Counted from the stretch's first letter, positions 1-9,563 are shown. The stretch: 64,000 nt of DNA from Lysobacter alkalisoli (GCF_006547045.1 NZ_CP041242.1:2614001-2678000), one strand, 5' to 3'. Program-made: numbers and translations. Notes: generated by a model from the letters alone, not told the origin.

Positions 1-2
1 GC

Positions 3-227
3 AACACCGGCGACGGGCACGCGCAGGTCGCGGATCTCGTGTTCGTCGGGCGCGACGGCCAGCGCATTGCCATCGCGCCCGGACTGTCGGGGTACGTGCT
101 GCCGGGCCAACGCAAGCGCTGGGAACTGCCAGCCCTCTTCACCACGCCGCCTGATGGCGCGTTCAAGGCAAGGATCAACGGTGAACCGGTCGAACGCACA
201 CTGGCGCTGGACGCGACGACTCGGTGA
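3..227 (+). CDS. Pilus periplasmic chaperone, C-terminal fragment (cut by window edge)
   Basis: Only the last 74 residues are inside the window; the frame is open from the left edge to TGA at 225-227. The tail has the beta-strand pattern of the second immunoglobulin-like domain of PapD/FimC-type chaperones: NxGxxHA, then D-L-V-F, then LPGQ(R)KRW before the terminal strands. Such chaperones hold pilus subunits in the periplasm and pass them to an usher. The usher gene starts inside this gene, overlapping by 47 nt, which supports the call and suggests translational coupling. The N-terminal domain and signal peptide cannot be seen. Confidence 0.8.
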   Translation, partial: NTGDGHAQVADLVFVGRDGQRIAIAPGLSGYVLPGQRKRWELPALFTTPPDGAFKARINGEPVERTLALDATTR

Positions 228-2652
228 CGCGCTGCTGCTGACCGTGTTCGCCGTCCCTTTTGCCGACACCGCGGGCGCGCAGCCAACGCGGCACGGAGGC
301 GACGCAATGAGCGGCGATGCGACCAACGACGACTCCGCGCTCCCGGCAGCAGACATCGACGACGAGACACACGGCGAGACGCTATACCTCGAGGTCGTGC
401 TCAACCACACCCGCCAGCCGCAACTGGTCCGGTTCGTCCGCCGGACCGGCCGCGACCGGGACTCCCGCTTCTTCGTCCACAGCGACGACCTGCGACGACT
501 GGGCTTCGTACTGGCAGACCGCAAGGACGACGGAATGCTGGCCCTCGACGAACTCGCCGGCGTCGAGGTCCGCTATGACGTCGCCAGCCAGCGCATCGCC
601 ATCGATGCGCCGCTGTCGCAGCTTTCGCTGGCGACCACGGTACTCAATGTCCCGGACGGCCTTGCCGCGCCGGTCACTGCGACATCGCCCGGCCTGCTGT
701 TCAACTACGACCTGTATGCCAGCCACGACGACCGGGGCAGCAGCCAGTTGAGCGTCGCCAGCGAACTGCGCCTGTTCGGCGTCGGACCCGGCGTGTTCAG
801 CACCTCCACGGTCAGCCGCACCTACCGGACTGGTGGAGACGACGAGCAGGATGGCTGGCGTGGCGATACGGTCCGCCTGGACAGCCGCTGGCAACTGTCG
901 TTTCCCGAGACCGCGCTCACCCTGAGCGTGGGCGACACCTTCAGCGGCTTCCTCAACTGGACCCGGCCGGTGCGCATGGGCGGCGTACAACTCGGCCGCA
1001 ACTTCAGCCTCCAGCCCTATCGCGTGACCGCGCCATTGCCGGCTTTCCTCGGCGAAGTCGCGGTGCCCTCGGCCGTGGATCTCTATGTCAACGGCATACG
1101 GCAATACAGCGGCGAGTTGCCCACCGGCCCATTCCAGCTGACCACGGTGCCGGGCATCAGCGGCGCGGGCAACGCGCAACTCGTGATCACCGATGCCTTC
1201 GGCCGCACCCGCAGCCTCGACTTTCCGTTCTATTCCACCCAGCAGCTGCTGGCCAGGGGACTGTCGGACTGGTCGGTCAGCATCGGCACGGTCCGCGAAG
1301 ACTACGGCGTCGAGTCGTTCTCGTACGCCAGCGAAGCGGTCGCCAGCGGCAACCTGCGCTACGGCGTCAGCGACCGCTTCACGCTGGAATCGCATGCGGA
1401 AACGGGTGACGGGCTGGTCAACGCCGGACTCGGCGGCGTGTGGCTGGCCGGTCGCGCCGGCGTGGTGAGCGCCTCGCATGCGCGCAGCGTGCTCGACGAT
1501 GAGCGTGGGTCGCAGACGACACTGGGCTACAGCTGGAACAACGGCCGCTTCAACATCTCTGCCGACAGTCAGCGCACCCATGGCGATTATCGCGACATCG
1601 CCTCGTTGTACGGCGCACGTGCGCCCACGGTCAGCGAGCGCGCGTTGGCCGGCTTCACCACCCCGGCACTGGGCAACATCAGTTTCAGTTATGTGCGCTT
1701 GAGCCATCCGGACGTGGACATGGACCTGGCCACGATGCGCTACGCCGGTGTGTTCTGGACGCGCAACTTCGCCCGCGGCTGGTCGGCCAACCTGTCGTAC
1801 AACCAGAACCTGGACGACGACCGTGACCGCAGCCTGTACCTGAGCGTCACCGTTCCGCTGGATCACGACCGCCAGTTCGGCACCTCCTGGCAACGCAGCA
1901 ACCGGCGCGACAACGGCCTGGTCGAGCTTGCACAGCCCGTCCCGGGCGACGGCGGTTTCGGTTGGCGGGTGCAGGTGCGCGACGGCGACGACGGCAGCGG
2001 TGGTCTCGCCGAAGCCGGCTGGCTGGGCGACCACAGCCGGCTCGGGCTGGGCATCGCCAGCATCGGCGGCGCCCGCCACGGCCATGCCCAGGCCAGCGGC
2101 GGTCTGGTATGGATGGGCGGTCACGCCTTTGCCGCGCGGCGCATCGACGACGCCTTCGCGGTCGTCTCCACCGATGGCATTGCCGGCGTTCCGGTCAAAC
2201 TGGAGAACCGTCTGATCGGCCACACCGACGCCGATGGCATGCTGCTGGTGACACCGCTCAACGCCTGGCAGCGCAACAAGCTGTCGATCGACCCGATGGC
2301 GCTTCCGATCGACGTGCGTATCGCCGATGTCGACCTGACCGCCACTCCCAGCGACCGCGCCGGCACACGGGTGCTTTTTTCGCTCACCCCGGTGCGCGCC
2401 GCGCTGGTGGTCCTGCACGATGTCGACGGGCAGCCGCTGCCACCGCACAGCCGGGTGCGCTTGCAGGGCACCGATATCGAGACGATCGTGGGCTACGATG
2501 GCGAGGCCTATCTCGACGCGCTCGAAAGCCACAACCGTCTGCGCGTACTGACACCGACAGGCGCCTGCCAGGTCGACTTCGATTACCCGGAAGCGGCCGG
2601 GGCGATTCCGCGCATCGGTCCACTGCAATGCCTGCAGGAGACTCCGCCATGA
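181..2652 (+). CDS. Fimbrial outer-membrane usher protein (FimD/PapC family)
   Basis: 823 residues. I chose GTG at 181: it has an AAGGA ribosome site a few bases upstream and gives an N-terminus with Arg residues followed by the hydrophobic stretch LLLTVFAVPFA and a possible cleavage site near AGAQ. An in-frame ATG further upstream would run deep into the chaperone gene and give no signal peptide. After the leader come an usher N-terminal domain, a long beta-barrel of alternating strands (about residues 110-620) with a plug segment, and C-terminal Ig-like domains. Ushers form the outer-membrane pore that receives chaperone-subunit complexes and polymerises the pilus. The stop overlaps the next start (ATGA). 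Family is clear; the exact pilus type is inferred from the neighbouring SCPU gene. Confidence 0.9.
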   Translation: MNRSNAHWRWTRRLGDALLLTVFAVPFADTAGAQPTRHGGDAMSGDATNDDSALPAADIDDETHGETLYLEVVLNHTRQPQLVRFVRRTGRDRDSRFFVHSDDLRRLGFVLADRKDDGMLALDELAGVEVRYDVASQRIAIDAPLSQLSLATTVLNVPDGLAAPVTATSPGLLFNYDLYASHDDRGSSQLSVASELRLFGVGPGVFSTSTVSRTYRTGGDDEQDGWRGDTVRLDSRWQLSFPETALTLSVGDTFSGFLNWTRPVRMGGVQLGRNFSLQPYRVTAPLPAFLGEVAVPSAVDLYVNGIRQYSGELPTGPFQLTTVPGISGAGNAQLVITDAFGRTRSLDFPFYSTQQLLARGLSDWSVSIGTVREDYGVESFSYASEAVASGNLRYGVSDRFTLESHAETGDGLVNAGLGGVWLAGRAGVVSASHARSVLDDERGSQTTLGYSWNNGRFNISADSQRTHGDYRDIASLYGARAPTVSERALAGFTTPALGNISFSYVRLSHPDVDMDLATMRYAGVFWTRNFARGWSANLSYNQNLDDDRDRSLYLSVTVPLDHDRQFGTSWQRSNRRDNGLVELAQPVPGDGGFGWRVQVRDGDDGSGGLAEAGWLGDHSRLGLGIASIGGARHGHAQASGGLVWMGGHAFAARRIDDAFAVVSTDGIAGVPVKLENRLIGHTDADGMLLVTPLNAWQRNKLSIDPMALPIDVRIADVDLTATPSDRAGTRVLFSLTPVRAALVVLHDVDGQPLPPHSRVRLQGTDIETIVGYDGEAYLDALESHNRLRVLTPTGACQVDFDYPEAAGAIPRIGPLQCLQETPP

Positions 2653-3668
2653 TCCGTTCGCATCCCGTCCCCGGAGCGGCCCTGCTGCTGTTCGCCCTGT
2701 TGTGGCTGCCGGCGCCGGCGCAGGCGGTGACCACCTGCACTGCCAGCTCCACAGCACTGAACTTCGGCACGGTGACCGGGACCGGCAACGTCGACAGCAC
2801 AGCTGTCGTCACGGTCGTATGCAACACCAGCGGGCTGTCGCTGCTGGCCACGGCCCGGGTCCGGATGTGCCTGAATATCGGCGCGGGCGCCAACGGCGGC
2901 GGCCTGACCAATCCACGTCGCATGACCAACTCGTTCGGCGATGCGATGCAGTTCCAGATCTACCGGGATCCGGCACGCACCCTGATCTGGGGGGACAGCT
3001 CGATCCCCGCCACGCCCACTCCAGTGCAGATCGACCTGCAGTACGACGTCCCGGTGCTGGGCGGTAGTGGCTCGACCACCGCCACGATGCACGCGCGGGT
3101 CCCGGCGCAGGCAGGGCTTGCCGCCGGCCTCCACAGCAATCCCTTCACCGGCACCCACACACGCCTCGACTACCGCTATGCGGAAGCACTGCTCGGCACA
3201 CCCAACTATCCCGCGTCGTGCACCAGCGGCGGTGGTGGCGGCGGCACCGCGACCTTCCCCTTCACCGCCAGCGCCACCGTTCCCGACAACTGCGTGATCG
3301 CCACCGCGACCGCGCTGGATTTCGGCAGCGTTCCCGGACCGGTCGGCAGCAACATCGACCAGACCTCCACCATCACCATGACCTGCACCGCGCGCACCGC
3401 CTGGAACGTCGCCCTGGACAACGGCCAGAACGCCGTTGGCCTCACCCGCCGCATGCGCCTGGGCGCAACCGGCAGTTACGTCGACTATGAGCTCTACCGC
3501 GATGCCGGCCGCAGCCTGCGCTGGGGCGCCACGATCGGCACCGACACCGTGCCGGGGACCGGCACCGGCACCGCGCAGGCCCTGACCGTCCACGGCCGCG
3601 TGCCGGCAACCCAATCGGTCGCCGCGGGCAACTACAGCGACGTGGTCACCGTCACCGTGACCTACTGA
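2649..3668 (+). CDS. Two-domain spore coat protein U (SCPU) pilus subunit or tip protein
   Basis: 339 residues with a clear signal peptide (hydrophobic core LLLFALLWLPAPAQA). Two SCPU domains in tandem follow, near residues 28-190 and 205-339. Each opens with a Cys close to a LxFGxV strand, has a second Cys in the next strands (VVCN, MTCT), and shares an R-x-M, then YxLYRD/FQIYRD, then hGRVPA pattern. A Gly/Ser-rich linker (near 197-203) separates them. SCPU proteins are the subunits of secreted chaperone-usher pili such as Csu-type pili; two-domain members are often tip adhesins. The 4-bp overlap with the usher places it last in the operon. The tip role is inference. No other subunit gene lies downstream; any others would be left of the window. 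Confidence 0.85.
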   Translation: MIRSHPVPGAALLLFALLWLPAPAQAVTTCTASSTALNFGTVTGTGNVDSTAVVTVVCNTSGLSLLATARVRMCLNIGAGANGGGLTNPRRMTNSFGDAMQFQIYRDPARTLIWGDSSIPATPTPVQIDLQYDVPVLGGSGSTTATMHARVPAQAGLAAGLHSNPFTGTHTRLDYRYAEALLGTPNYPASCTSGGGGGGTATFPFTASATVPDNCVIATATALDFGSVPGPVGSNIDQTSTITMTCTARTAWNVALDNGQNAVGLTRRMRLGATGSYVDYELYRDAGRSLRWGATIGTDTVPGTGTGTAQALTVHGRVPATQSVAAGNYSDVVTVTVTY

Positions 3669-3738
3669 GTCCGGAGCCGCCAGGGGCCGGACCGGCTGAT
3701 CCGGCGCGCGCCGCAAGGGCCGCCCCGCCCCGCAGACA

Positions 3739-3767
3739 TTGCCTCCGGCGCCCGTCCGCGCTATGAT
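3739..3767 (+). promoter_or_regulatory. Sigma70-like promoter for rpsB-tsf
   Basis: TTGCCT at 3739-3744 and TATGAT at 3762-3767 are 17 bp apart, close to the sigma70 consensus and the best-formed promoter seen in the window. Transcription would start near 3774, leaving a leader of about 230 nt before rpsB. Seen in sequence; activity is inferred. Confidence 0.65.
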
Positions 3768-3773
3768 TCGCCG

Positions 3774-4006
3774 GCTATGCGGCCGGCTTTGGCTGTCCGC
3801 GCCGCCCATGCCGGGCGTAACCGGCAAATACACACCCGCTGCCATGACCCGTGCCGGGGTGCCCCAAGTCCATCAAGACGGAGGCGGGGTTCGGACACGG
3901 ACGCAGCGGGGAGGCCCAACCCCGGAATCCACGCCATGGCGCTCGCCGCGGCAGCCGCCCCACCTTTATTGGCGGCCAGGATTCCACTGCCTGGAGTCAC
4001 AAGCTA
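3774..4006 (+). promoter_or_regulatory. rpsB leader: Long rpsB leader, possible S2 autoregulatory RNA
   Basis: This GC-rich stretch between the likely start of transcription and rpsB holds no convincing gene; the upstream-extended open frame has no family match and overlaps the leader only. In Escherichia coli, S2 represses rpsB-tsf through the rpsB 5' leader, and leaders of this kind are known across Gammaproteobacteria. The length and position fit, but I did not model the fold. The bases from 3669 to 3738, after the pilus gene, contain only GC-rich short inverted repeats. Confidence 0.4.
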
Positions 4007-4837
4007 ATGTCCCAGATCACCATGCGCCAGATGCTGGAAGCCGGCGTCCACTTCGGCCACCAGACCCGTTACTGGAACCCGAAGATGGGCCCGTACATCT
4101 TCGGCGCCCGCGGCAAGATCCACATCATCAACCTCGAGAAGACGGTTCCGCTGTTCAACGACGCGATGAACTTCATCTCGGGCATCGCCCAGAAGCGCGG
4201 CATGATCCTGTTCCTCGGCACCAAGCGCAGCGCGCGCGAGTCGATCAAGGAAGAGGCCGAGCGTTGCGGCATGCCGTACATGAACCAGCGTTGGCTGGGC
4301 GGCACCCTGACCAACTTCCGCACCGTCAAGCAGTCGGTCGCGCGCCTGAAGGAACTCGAGGCCGCCGAGACCGACGGCACCTTCGAAAAGCTGGTCAAGC
4401 ACGAGGTGCTGGGCCTGCGCCGCGAGCGCGACAAGCTGCAAGCCAGCCTGGGCGGCATCAAGGAGATGAACCGCCTGCCGGACGCACTGTTCGTGATCGA
4501 CATCGGTCACGAGGACATCGCGATCAAGGAAGCCAAGAAGCTCGGCATCCCGGTGATTGCTGTCGTCGACACCAACTACAACCCGGAACTGGTCGATTAC
4601 GCCATCCCGGGCAATGACGATGCCATCCGCGCCGTGCAGCTGTACGCCCGCGCCGCCGCCGACGCGGTGCTGGAAGGCAAGGCCGCCGCGCCGACCTCCA
4701 CCTCGGTCCGCGAGGAAGACTTCGCCGACGCCACCGACACCGCCGAGGGCGATGCCGAGGCCAAGAAGCCGGCCCGCAAGGCTCCGGCCAAGAAGGCTGC
4801 CAAGGCAGACGACGCCGAAGCTCCGGCTGCCGAGTAA
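4007..4837 (+). CDS. rpsB: 30S ribosomal protein S2
   Basis: 276 residues; starts [10 protein letters not shown] and carries the S2 signatures G(V)[13 protein letters not shown], an IIN-LEKT strand, [11 protein letters not shown] and FVID(I)[11 protein letters not shown]2 sits on the body of the small subunit and is needed for S1 binding. It is longer than the E. coli protein (241 aa) because of an Ala/Lys/Asp-rich tail from about residue 235, common in this bacterial family. ATG at 4007 matches family N-termini; an upstream in-frame ATG in the leader would add unrelated residues. It lies 203 nt before tsf, as in most bacteria. Confidence 0.98.
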   Translation: MSQITMRQMLEAGVHFGHQTRYWNPKMGPYIFGARGKIHIINLEKTVPLFNDAMNFISGIAQKRGMILFLGTKRSARESIKEEAERCGMPYMNQRWLGGTLTNFRTVKQSVARLKELEAAETDGTFEKLVKHEVLGLRRERDKLQASLGGIKEMNRLPDALFVIDIGHEDIAIKEAKKLGIPVIAVVDTNYNPELVDYAIPGNDDAIRAVQLYARAAADAVLEGKAAAPTSTSVREEDFADATDTAEGDAEAKKPARKAPAKKAAKADDAEAPAAE

Positions 4838-4876
4838 CAGCCCCGTAAAAGCAGGCGCGTCAAACACGCGTCATGC

Positions 4877-4900
4877 AGCCGCGCCACACTGCGCGGCTGT
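4877..4900 (+). terminator. Hairpin after rpsB, possible partial terminator
   Basis: A perfect 9-bp GC-rich stem (4877-4885 with 4892-4900, 6-nt loop) stands 40 nt after the rpsB stop. Only a weak T-rich run follows (TGCCTTTA), so it may attenuate rather than stop rpsB-tsf transcription, or protect the rpsB mRNA end. Confidence 0.35.
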
Positions 4901-4918
4901 GCCTTTACCCCTGGTTCG

Positions 4919-4997
4919 TCATTTCCGCAAAAGCGGAAATCCAGCGACTACGCCCTGTCGCCCAAGACACTGGAGCCCCGCCTTGGCGGGGATGACG
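4919..4997. repeat. GTCAT...ATGAC-bounded intergenic hairpin repeat
   Basis: The unit begins GTCAT (4919) and ends ATGAC (4997). Inside are an 8-bp stem with an AAAA loop (4922-4929/4934-4941), a TCCAG...CTGGA pair (4941-4945/4971-4975) and a second 7-bp stem (4977-4983/4986-4992). The arrangement resembles the short dispersed repeats found between genes in Xanthomonadaceae. It lies wholly between rpsB and tsf and will be in their transcript if they are co-transcribed. Confidence 0.6.
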
Positions 4998-5040
4998 TCT
5001 CAAACATCCAGACGTCCCAAACAACATCGAGGTACCCCCA

Positions 5041-5913
5041 ATGGCTGAAATCACCGCATCCCTCGTCAAGGAACTGCGCGAGCGCACCGGCGCCGGCATG
5101 ATGGAGTGCAAGAAGGCGCTGACCGAAACCGGCGGCGACATCGACGCCGCCGCCGAGAACCTGCGCAAGTCGGGCCTGGCCAAGGCCGACAAGAAGGCCG
5201 GCCGCGTGGCCGCTGAAGGCCGCATCGCGACCGCCCAGGATGGCGGCAAGGCCGTGCTGGTCGAGATCAACTCCGAGACCGACTTCGTGGCGAAGGACGA
5301 GAACTTCATCGCCTTCACCGACGCCGCTGCCAAGGCCGCGCTCGGCGCGGCCGACATCGAGGCACTGAAGGGCGCCAAGATCGACGGGCAGACCGTCGAG
5401 GAAACCCGCGCCGCGCTGATCGCCAAGGTCGGCGAAAACGTGCAGTTGCGCCGCATGGTCGCCATCGACAGCAGCAACAACGTCGCTGCCTACGTGCACG
5501 GCGGCCGCATCGGCGTGCTGGTCGAGGTCAAGGGCGGCGACGCCGATCTGGCTCGTGGCATCGCCATGCACATCGCTGCGATGAACCCGCCCTACGTCAA
5601 GGCTGCCGACGTTCCGGCCGACTTCATCGAGAAGGAGAAGGAGATCGAGCTGGCCAAGATGAGCGACAAGGACAAGGCCAAGCCGGCCGACATCCTGGAG
5701 AAGATCATCAGCGGCAAGATCAACAAGATCGTCAACGAGGTCACCCTCTACGGCCAGCCGTACGTGCTCAACACCGACCAGACCGTCGAGCAGGCGGTCA
5801 AGGCCGCCGGTGCCGACGTCGTCGGCTTCCAGCGCCTGGCCGTCGGCGAGGGCATCGAGAAGGTGGTCGAGGACTACGCTGCCGAAGTGATGAAGCAGGC
5901 CGGCCTGGCGTAA
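5041..5913 (+). CDS. tsf: Elongation factor Ts
   Basis: 290 residues, usual length. The N-terminal module has the diagnostic [20 protein letters not shown] motif region (residues 8-27), then the [15 protein letters not shown] motif near residue 76 used to contact EF-Tu. EF-Ts is the nucleotide exchange factor that recycles EF-Tu in the cytoplasm. It follows rpsB in the standard order and ends just before a strong hairpin terminator. Confidence 0.98.
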   Translation: MAEITASLVKELRERTGAGMMECKKALTETGGDIDAAAENLRKSGLAKADKKAGRVAAEGRIATAQDGGKAVLVEINSETDFVAKDENFIAFTDAAAKAALGAADIEALKGAKIDGQTVEETRAALIAKVGENVQLRRMVAIDSSNNVAAYVHGGRIGVLVEVKGGDADLARGIAMHIAAMNPPYVKAADVPADFIEKEKEIELAKMSDKDKAKPADILEKIISGKINKIVNEVTLYGQPYVLNTDQTVEQAVKAAGADVVGFQRLAVGEGIEKVVEDYAAEVMKQAGLA

Positions 5914-5938
5914 CACGCGCTCTGCCAGCACTGAAAAA

Positions 5939-5970
5939 AAGAAGGCCGCGGAGCGATCCGCGGCCTTCTT
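5939..5970. terminator. Rho-independent terminator after tsf
   Basis: A perfect 13-bp stem (5939-5951 with 5958-5970, 6-nt loop) follows tsf by 25 nt, with a run of A before it and CTTCTTCG at its 3' side. The A run on the 5' side would read as a T run on the minus strand, so it may work in both directions. The next 280 bases to 6250 hold no gene. Confidence 0.85.
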
Positions 5971-6116
5971 CGTTACTGCAGGCAGTCCATTGTTCTACTT
6001 GCTGCGTGCGCTGTGCCCATTGAGTGCGACACGGCCACCGGAGCACTCCGCTCCCATTCAGGGGCGGCGCCGCATCCAGCGGCCTTCAGGATCCGGTTCC
6101 CATGAACCTGATCGGG

Positions 6117-6170
6117 AAAAAATGGTGCTCCCGCGCGATGAGAACAGGGAACATCGCGCCGGGAGCATGC
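6117..6170 (-). terminator. Terminator of the autotransporter gene (minus strand)
   Basis: On the minus strand a long imperfect stem (6152-6170 with 6125-6140) is followed by six T (6117-6122). It lies 80 nt past the autotransporter stop and converges with the tsf terminator. A second small hairpin (7-bp stem, 6207-6213/6219-6225) lies between it and the gene. Confidence 0.7.
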
Positions 6171-6250
6171 CGTCCAGGGCAGGCACCTGATCCTTGTGTG
6201 CCAGCAACGGGCATCCGTTGCCCGTCCTTCGTCCAAAGTGCGCTCTCAGC

Positions 6251-9200
6251 TCAGAACTGCAACGAGTACCTCGCACTGAGACCATGCGCGTTGCCGTCGT
6301 CGCCGAACTGGCCGCGATAGCCGAACTCAAGCAGGCTGGTCGCGCCGGTGCGGGCGGCAAAACCCAGCTCGGCCACGGTGGCGTCGCCGGCCAGCGGGGC
6401 GCCATGCACTGCGAAGGCATCGGCACCGCTCCAGGCCAGTTCGGCCGAAGGCAGCAGGTCGCCACTGGCGTCGCGATAGCCCAGTCCGCCACGCAGGCTC
6501 AGCCAGCTTTCCTGCTGCCTCGCAGCCTTCAGGTCGACGTTGAAGCGGACACCCGCAGTCGCCAGGCCGACGTCGCCGTCGCGACTCTGGCCCTGCAGTG
6601 CGGTCACGCCGCCATCCTCGCGGAAGCCGTCGATATCGAACGCAATCCTCGCGTACTGCAGGTAGGGCTCGAACTCCCATGCACCGACCCCGATGCGGTA
6701 GCCGGCCTCGACGAAGGCCTGGGTCGCGGTCGCGTCGTACTCGGCACGGGTCCGGTCCTGCAACCCATCGAAAGCCACGTCCCGGCGCACATCGATCTCG
6801 CTGCTGTCGTGGACCAGGCCGGCACGCAGGCCGAAACCGCCCCACGACTGCCCGACATAGGCGCCGATGCGATAGCCGGTGATGTCGCCCTTGCTGCTGC
6901 GCTCGCGGGCATCCATGTCGCTCCGGCCGCTGCCACCCAGCACGCCGACCCGCCAACCGCTGTCGAAGCGGTGGTCATAGCCCACCAGCCAGGTGTTGCC
7001 GCTGTACTCGGTGCGGGCGGCATTGCCATCGCCATCGAGCGTGCCGCTGCCGCGCAGCACCTCGACCCAGGCCGCGGAACCGGCGGCATCCTGATGGGCA
7101 AACGCACCCTGTCCGGCCGCCGCGCGCGTCAGCGCGCTTTCGCGCACGTGTTGCTGGCTGTCCAGCAACACCGACTGGGCGCTGGCATGCAGTTCGCCGC
7201 TCAACAGGTCGAGCGCGGACATGGCCTGAGCCGGAAACAGCCGGGTCACACGCTGTGCCAGCACGTGATCCATCGCCAGTGTGTCCGCGCCCACCGCCAC
7301 CGCGTGCTGGTTGTGCGTGGTCGCGACCTCTGCGAGCGCCATGCCCCGGCTCACGTCGAGCGCGATGATGTTGCCGCCTTGATCGAGAGTGAAAGCCAGG
7401 AACGGCGAGAACGCGCTGCTGTCGATGCCGTCGAAGCCGCCGCTGATGCCACCCGCGGCGCTGAGGATGTTGTAGCTGCGGCCCAGCAGGTAGTCGCCCG
7501 CCACCGGCAACACGCGCACGGTGCCGCCTTGCAGGTCGGCATGGCCGCTGATGTCGAGCAGGTCGGCATTGCCACCCTCGACCTCCGCTTCGTACACCGA
7601 GCCGGCGAGCTGGGTGTAGTCGCCGTCGATGCGCAGGGTGCCAACCGAATTGCCCGGAGCGATCACGCCGGCTACGCGGGTATCGCCCAAGGTACCGGTG
7701 CCGTGCAGGTGGCCCTGCGCACCGATCACGGTCATGCCGCCTGTCACTGCACCCTGGATGCTGGCCAGGCCGCGGTTCACGGCCAGGTCGGTGTCCTGCA
7801 GCGTGCCATTGAGCACGAAGAAGCCGCCGTTGACCTCGGCTGAGGCTGACAGCCGGTTGTCACCGTCGAGTTCGAGCACGCCGTCCTCAACACTGAGGCC
7901 TGCGAAACTGTTGTCGCCGCTCAGGCGCAACCAGCCAATGCCGGACTTGGTCAGCCGGCCGGGGCCACTGATGTCGTTGCGCCAATCGTCCCAGGCCAGG
8001 CCGTCCCAGACCTTGGCACCACCGGCGGGGCGATCCATCACGACGTTGGTGTCGACACGCAGCATGCCGGGGCCGTCGATGGCCTTCTCCAGGTTGATCA
8101 GGCCCCAGCCGTAGATCTCGTCGACGCCGGGCGCGCCGAGATCGGTCGCGGTGGTCAGCAGCACGTCGCGGACCTGCGGGTTGTCGAGGTACGGGAAACG
8201 CTCCATCAGCAGTGCCAGCGCACCGGTGACGTGCGGCGCGGCCATCGAGGTGCCGGTCAGGTTGCCGTAGCCGTACTCGGGATTCTCCGCAGTGATCTCG
8301 AGGCCGATGAAATTGCCGTCCTCGTCGCGAATCACCTCGCCTTCGATCTCGCCGCCGACGATCGTCGAAGCGATCGAAGTGCCGGGCGCGGTCACGCACC
8401 AGTCCTTGCTCAGGCCGCAGATGCTGGAGCTGTCGGCAAGCTCGCCGTTCGGGGCAATGTTGACGACGCTGAGCCAGTACTGCTCCAGTTCCGGATTCCA
8501 GCGCGGCAGGGTCGCGTAGATGCCGGCGATGTTGCCGCCGTCGTTGCCCGCGGCCCAGACCTGGATCAGGCCGTTCTGCAGCGAGGGACTGGTGTAGGTG
8601 CTGAAGTACCCGGCCACGCCCGGAGCGTTGTAGAGCGCGTCCATGTCCGCGGCGGTGGTCGGCTCGCGGCTCAGACCCCAACTGTGATTGATAGCACGCA
8701 CGCCCTGCGCGACCATCTGCTCGTACATGCTGGCCACGGCGCTCGAATCGGGACCGTTGGCGTACGACTCGCCACCCCAGCCCAACAGCGCATCGAGATC
8801 CGTGTACGAGTTCGAGAACAGCCGCGCACTGGTGATCTCGGCCCCGAAACCGACGCCATGCATGCCGCTGCCGTCGCGATTGGCGACCATGGTTCCGGCG
8901 ACGTGGGTGCCGTGCTCGGAATAGCTGAAGCCGGCCAGCGACTCAAGATACTCCGGCACCCAATCGTAGAAGTAGCCCATCTCGGTCGCCCACTGGACGA
9001 ACTCGCGGTCGGCGTCGGTGTAGTGGAAATAGTCGATGCCGACGGTATCGCCGTCGCTCATGAAGCAGGCGTCAGGGCCGCTCAGCGCGGTGGCGTTGGT
9101 GCAAGCGGAACCATCGGAGAGGATGTCGGCGATGCGGATACCGTTGTTCTGCTTGCCCGCGAATTCGCCATGGCGCAGGTCGACACCGCTGTCGAAAACG

Positions 9201-9484
9201 CCCAGCCGGATGCCGCGGCCGCTCAGCCCACGCGCATAGGCATGGTGCGCGCCGATTGCCGCGAGCCCCCAATCGGCGTTGAACTCGTCACTGCGCCAGC
9301 TGTCGGCATCGCCGAGCCGACCCTGCTCCTGATAGGTCGCCGCCTCCTGTGCGGCAAGCGTCCCCACGCTGCCGCACAGGAGTGCCGCGGCGATGGCGCC
9401 GGAAAGCGCCGAACGGGCCCTGCGGCCCCTCCCCCGATTGGTTCCCTGAAAGCTCCTGTCCTCAATGCTCCGGTACTGCTTCAT
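6251..9484 (-). CDS. Subtilisin-like (S8) serine protease autotransporter
   Basis: 1077 residues. I chose ATG at 9484, which has AGGGGAG about 11 nt upstream; an ATG 11 codons earlier lacks this. Order: an extended Arg-rich signal peptide with hydrophobic core near 27-45; an S8 protease domain with the triad Asp98 (VFDSG), His191 (HGTHVAG) and Ser413 (GTSMAAP), and oxyanion Asn313 (AAGND); beta-strand-rich passenger stalk around 470-720 including a GxGTLG-type repeat and APGNSVGTL; and a C-terminal 12-strand barrel domain from about 790, ending in an aromatic residue (Phe). Such proteins secrete their own protease domain through the outer membrane. All catalytic residues are intact. It lies last in a run of four minus-strand genes with a TonB receptor, FecR and a sigma factor. 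Substrate is unknown. Confidence 0.93.
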   Translation of the reverse strand: MKQYRSIEDRSFQGTNRGRGRRARSALSGAIAAALLCGSVGTLAAQEAATYQEQGRLGDADSWRSDEFNADWGLAAIGAHHAYARGLSGRGIRLGVFDSGVDLRHGEFAGKQNNGIRIADILSDGSACTNATALSGPDACFMSDGDTVGIDYFHYTDADREFVQWATEMGYFYDWVPEYLESLAGFSYSEHGTHVAGTMVANRDGSGMHGVGFGAEITSARLFSNSYTDLDALLGWGGESYANGPDSSAVASMYEQMVAQGVRAINHSWGLSREPTTAADMDALYNAPGVAGYFSTYTSPSLQNGLIQVWAAGNDGGNIAGIYATLPRWNPELEQYWLSVVNIAPNGELADSSSICGLSKDWCVTAPGTSIASTIVGGEIEGEVIRDEDGNFIGLEITAENPEYGYGNLTGTSMAAPHVTGALALLMERFPYLDNPQVRDVLLTTATDLGAPGVDEIYGWGLINLEKAIDGPGMLRVDTNVVMDRPAGGAKVWDGLAWDDWRNDISGPGRLTKSGIGWLRLSGDNSFAGLSVEDGVLELDGDNRLSASAEVNGGFFVLNGTLQDTDLAVNRGLASIQGAVTGGMTVIGAQGHLHGTGTLGDTRVAGVIAPGNSVGTLRIDGDYTQLAGSVYEAEVEGGNADLLDISGHADLQGGTVRVLPVAGDYLLGRSYNILSAAGGISGGFDGIDSSAFSPFLAFTLDQGGNIIALDVSRGMALAEVATTHNQHAVAVGADTLAMDHVLAQRVTRLFPAQAMSALDLLSGELHASAQSVLLDSQQHVRESALTRAAAGQGAFAHQDAAGSAAWVEVLRGSGTLDGDGNAARTEYSGNTWLVGYDHRFDSGWRVGVLGGSGRSDMDARERSSKGDITGYRIGAYVGQSWGGFGLRAGLVHDSSEIDVRRDVAFDGLQDRTRAEYDATATQAFVEAGYRIGVGAWEFEPYLQYARIAFDIDGFREDGGVTALQGQSRDGDVGLATAGVRFNVDLKAARQQESWLSLRGGLGYRDASGDLLPSAELAWSGADAFAVHGAPLAGDATVAELGFAARTGATSLLEFGYRGQFGDDGNAHGLSARYSLQF

Positions 9485-9544
9485 ACTGCTGACTGCTCCC
9501 CTGAGTTCTGCTGGCATGCGGCTGCATGTCTCCGTGTGGCCATC

Positions 9545-9563
9545 CTGCGGGCACAGCCCGCAG
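9545..9563 (-). other. Hairpin between receptor and protease genes
   Basis: A perfect 8-bp stem with a 3-nt loop stands in the 167-nt gap between the TonB receptor stop and the protease start. It has no T run, so it is more likely a processing or partial termination site than a full terminator. Function is inference. Confidence 0.3.
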
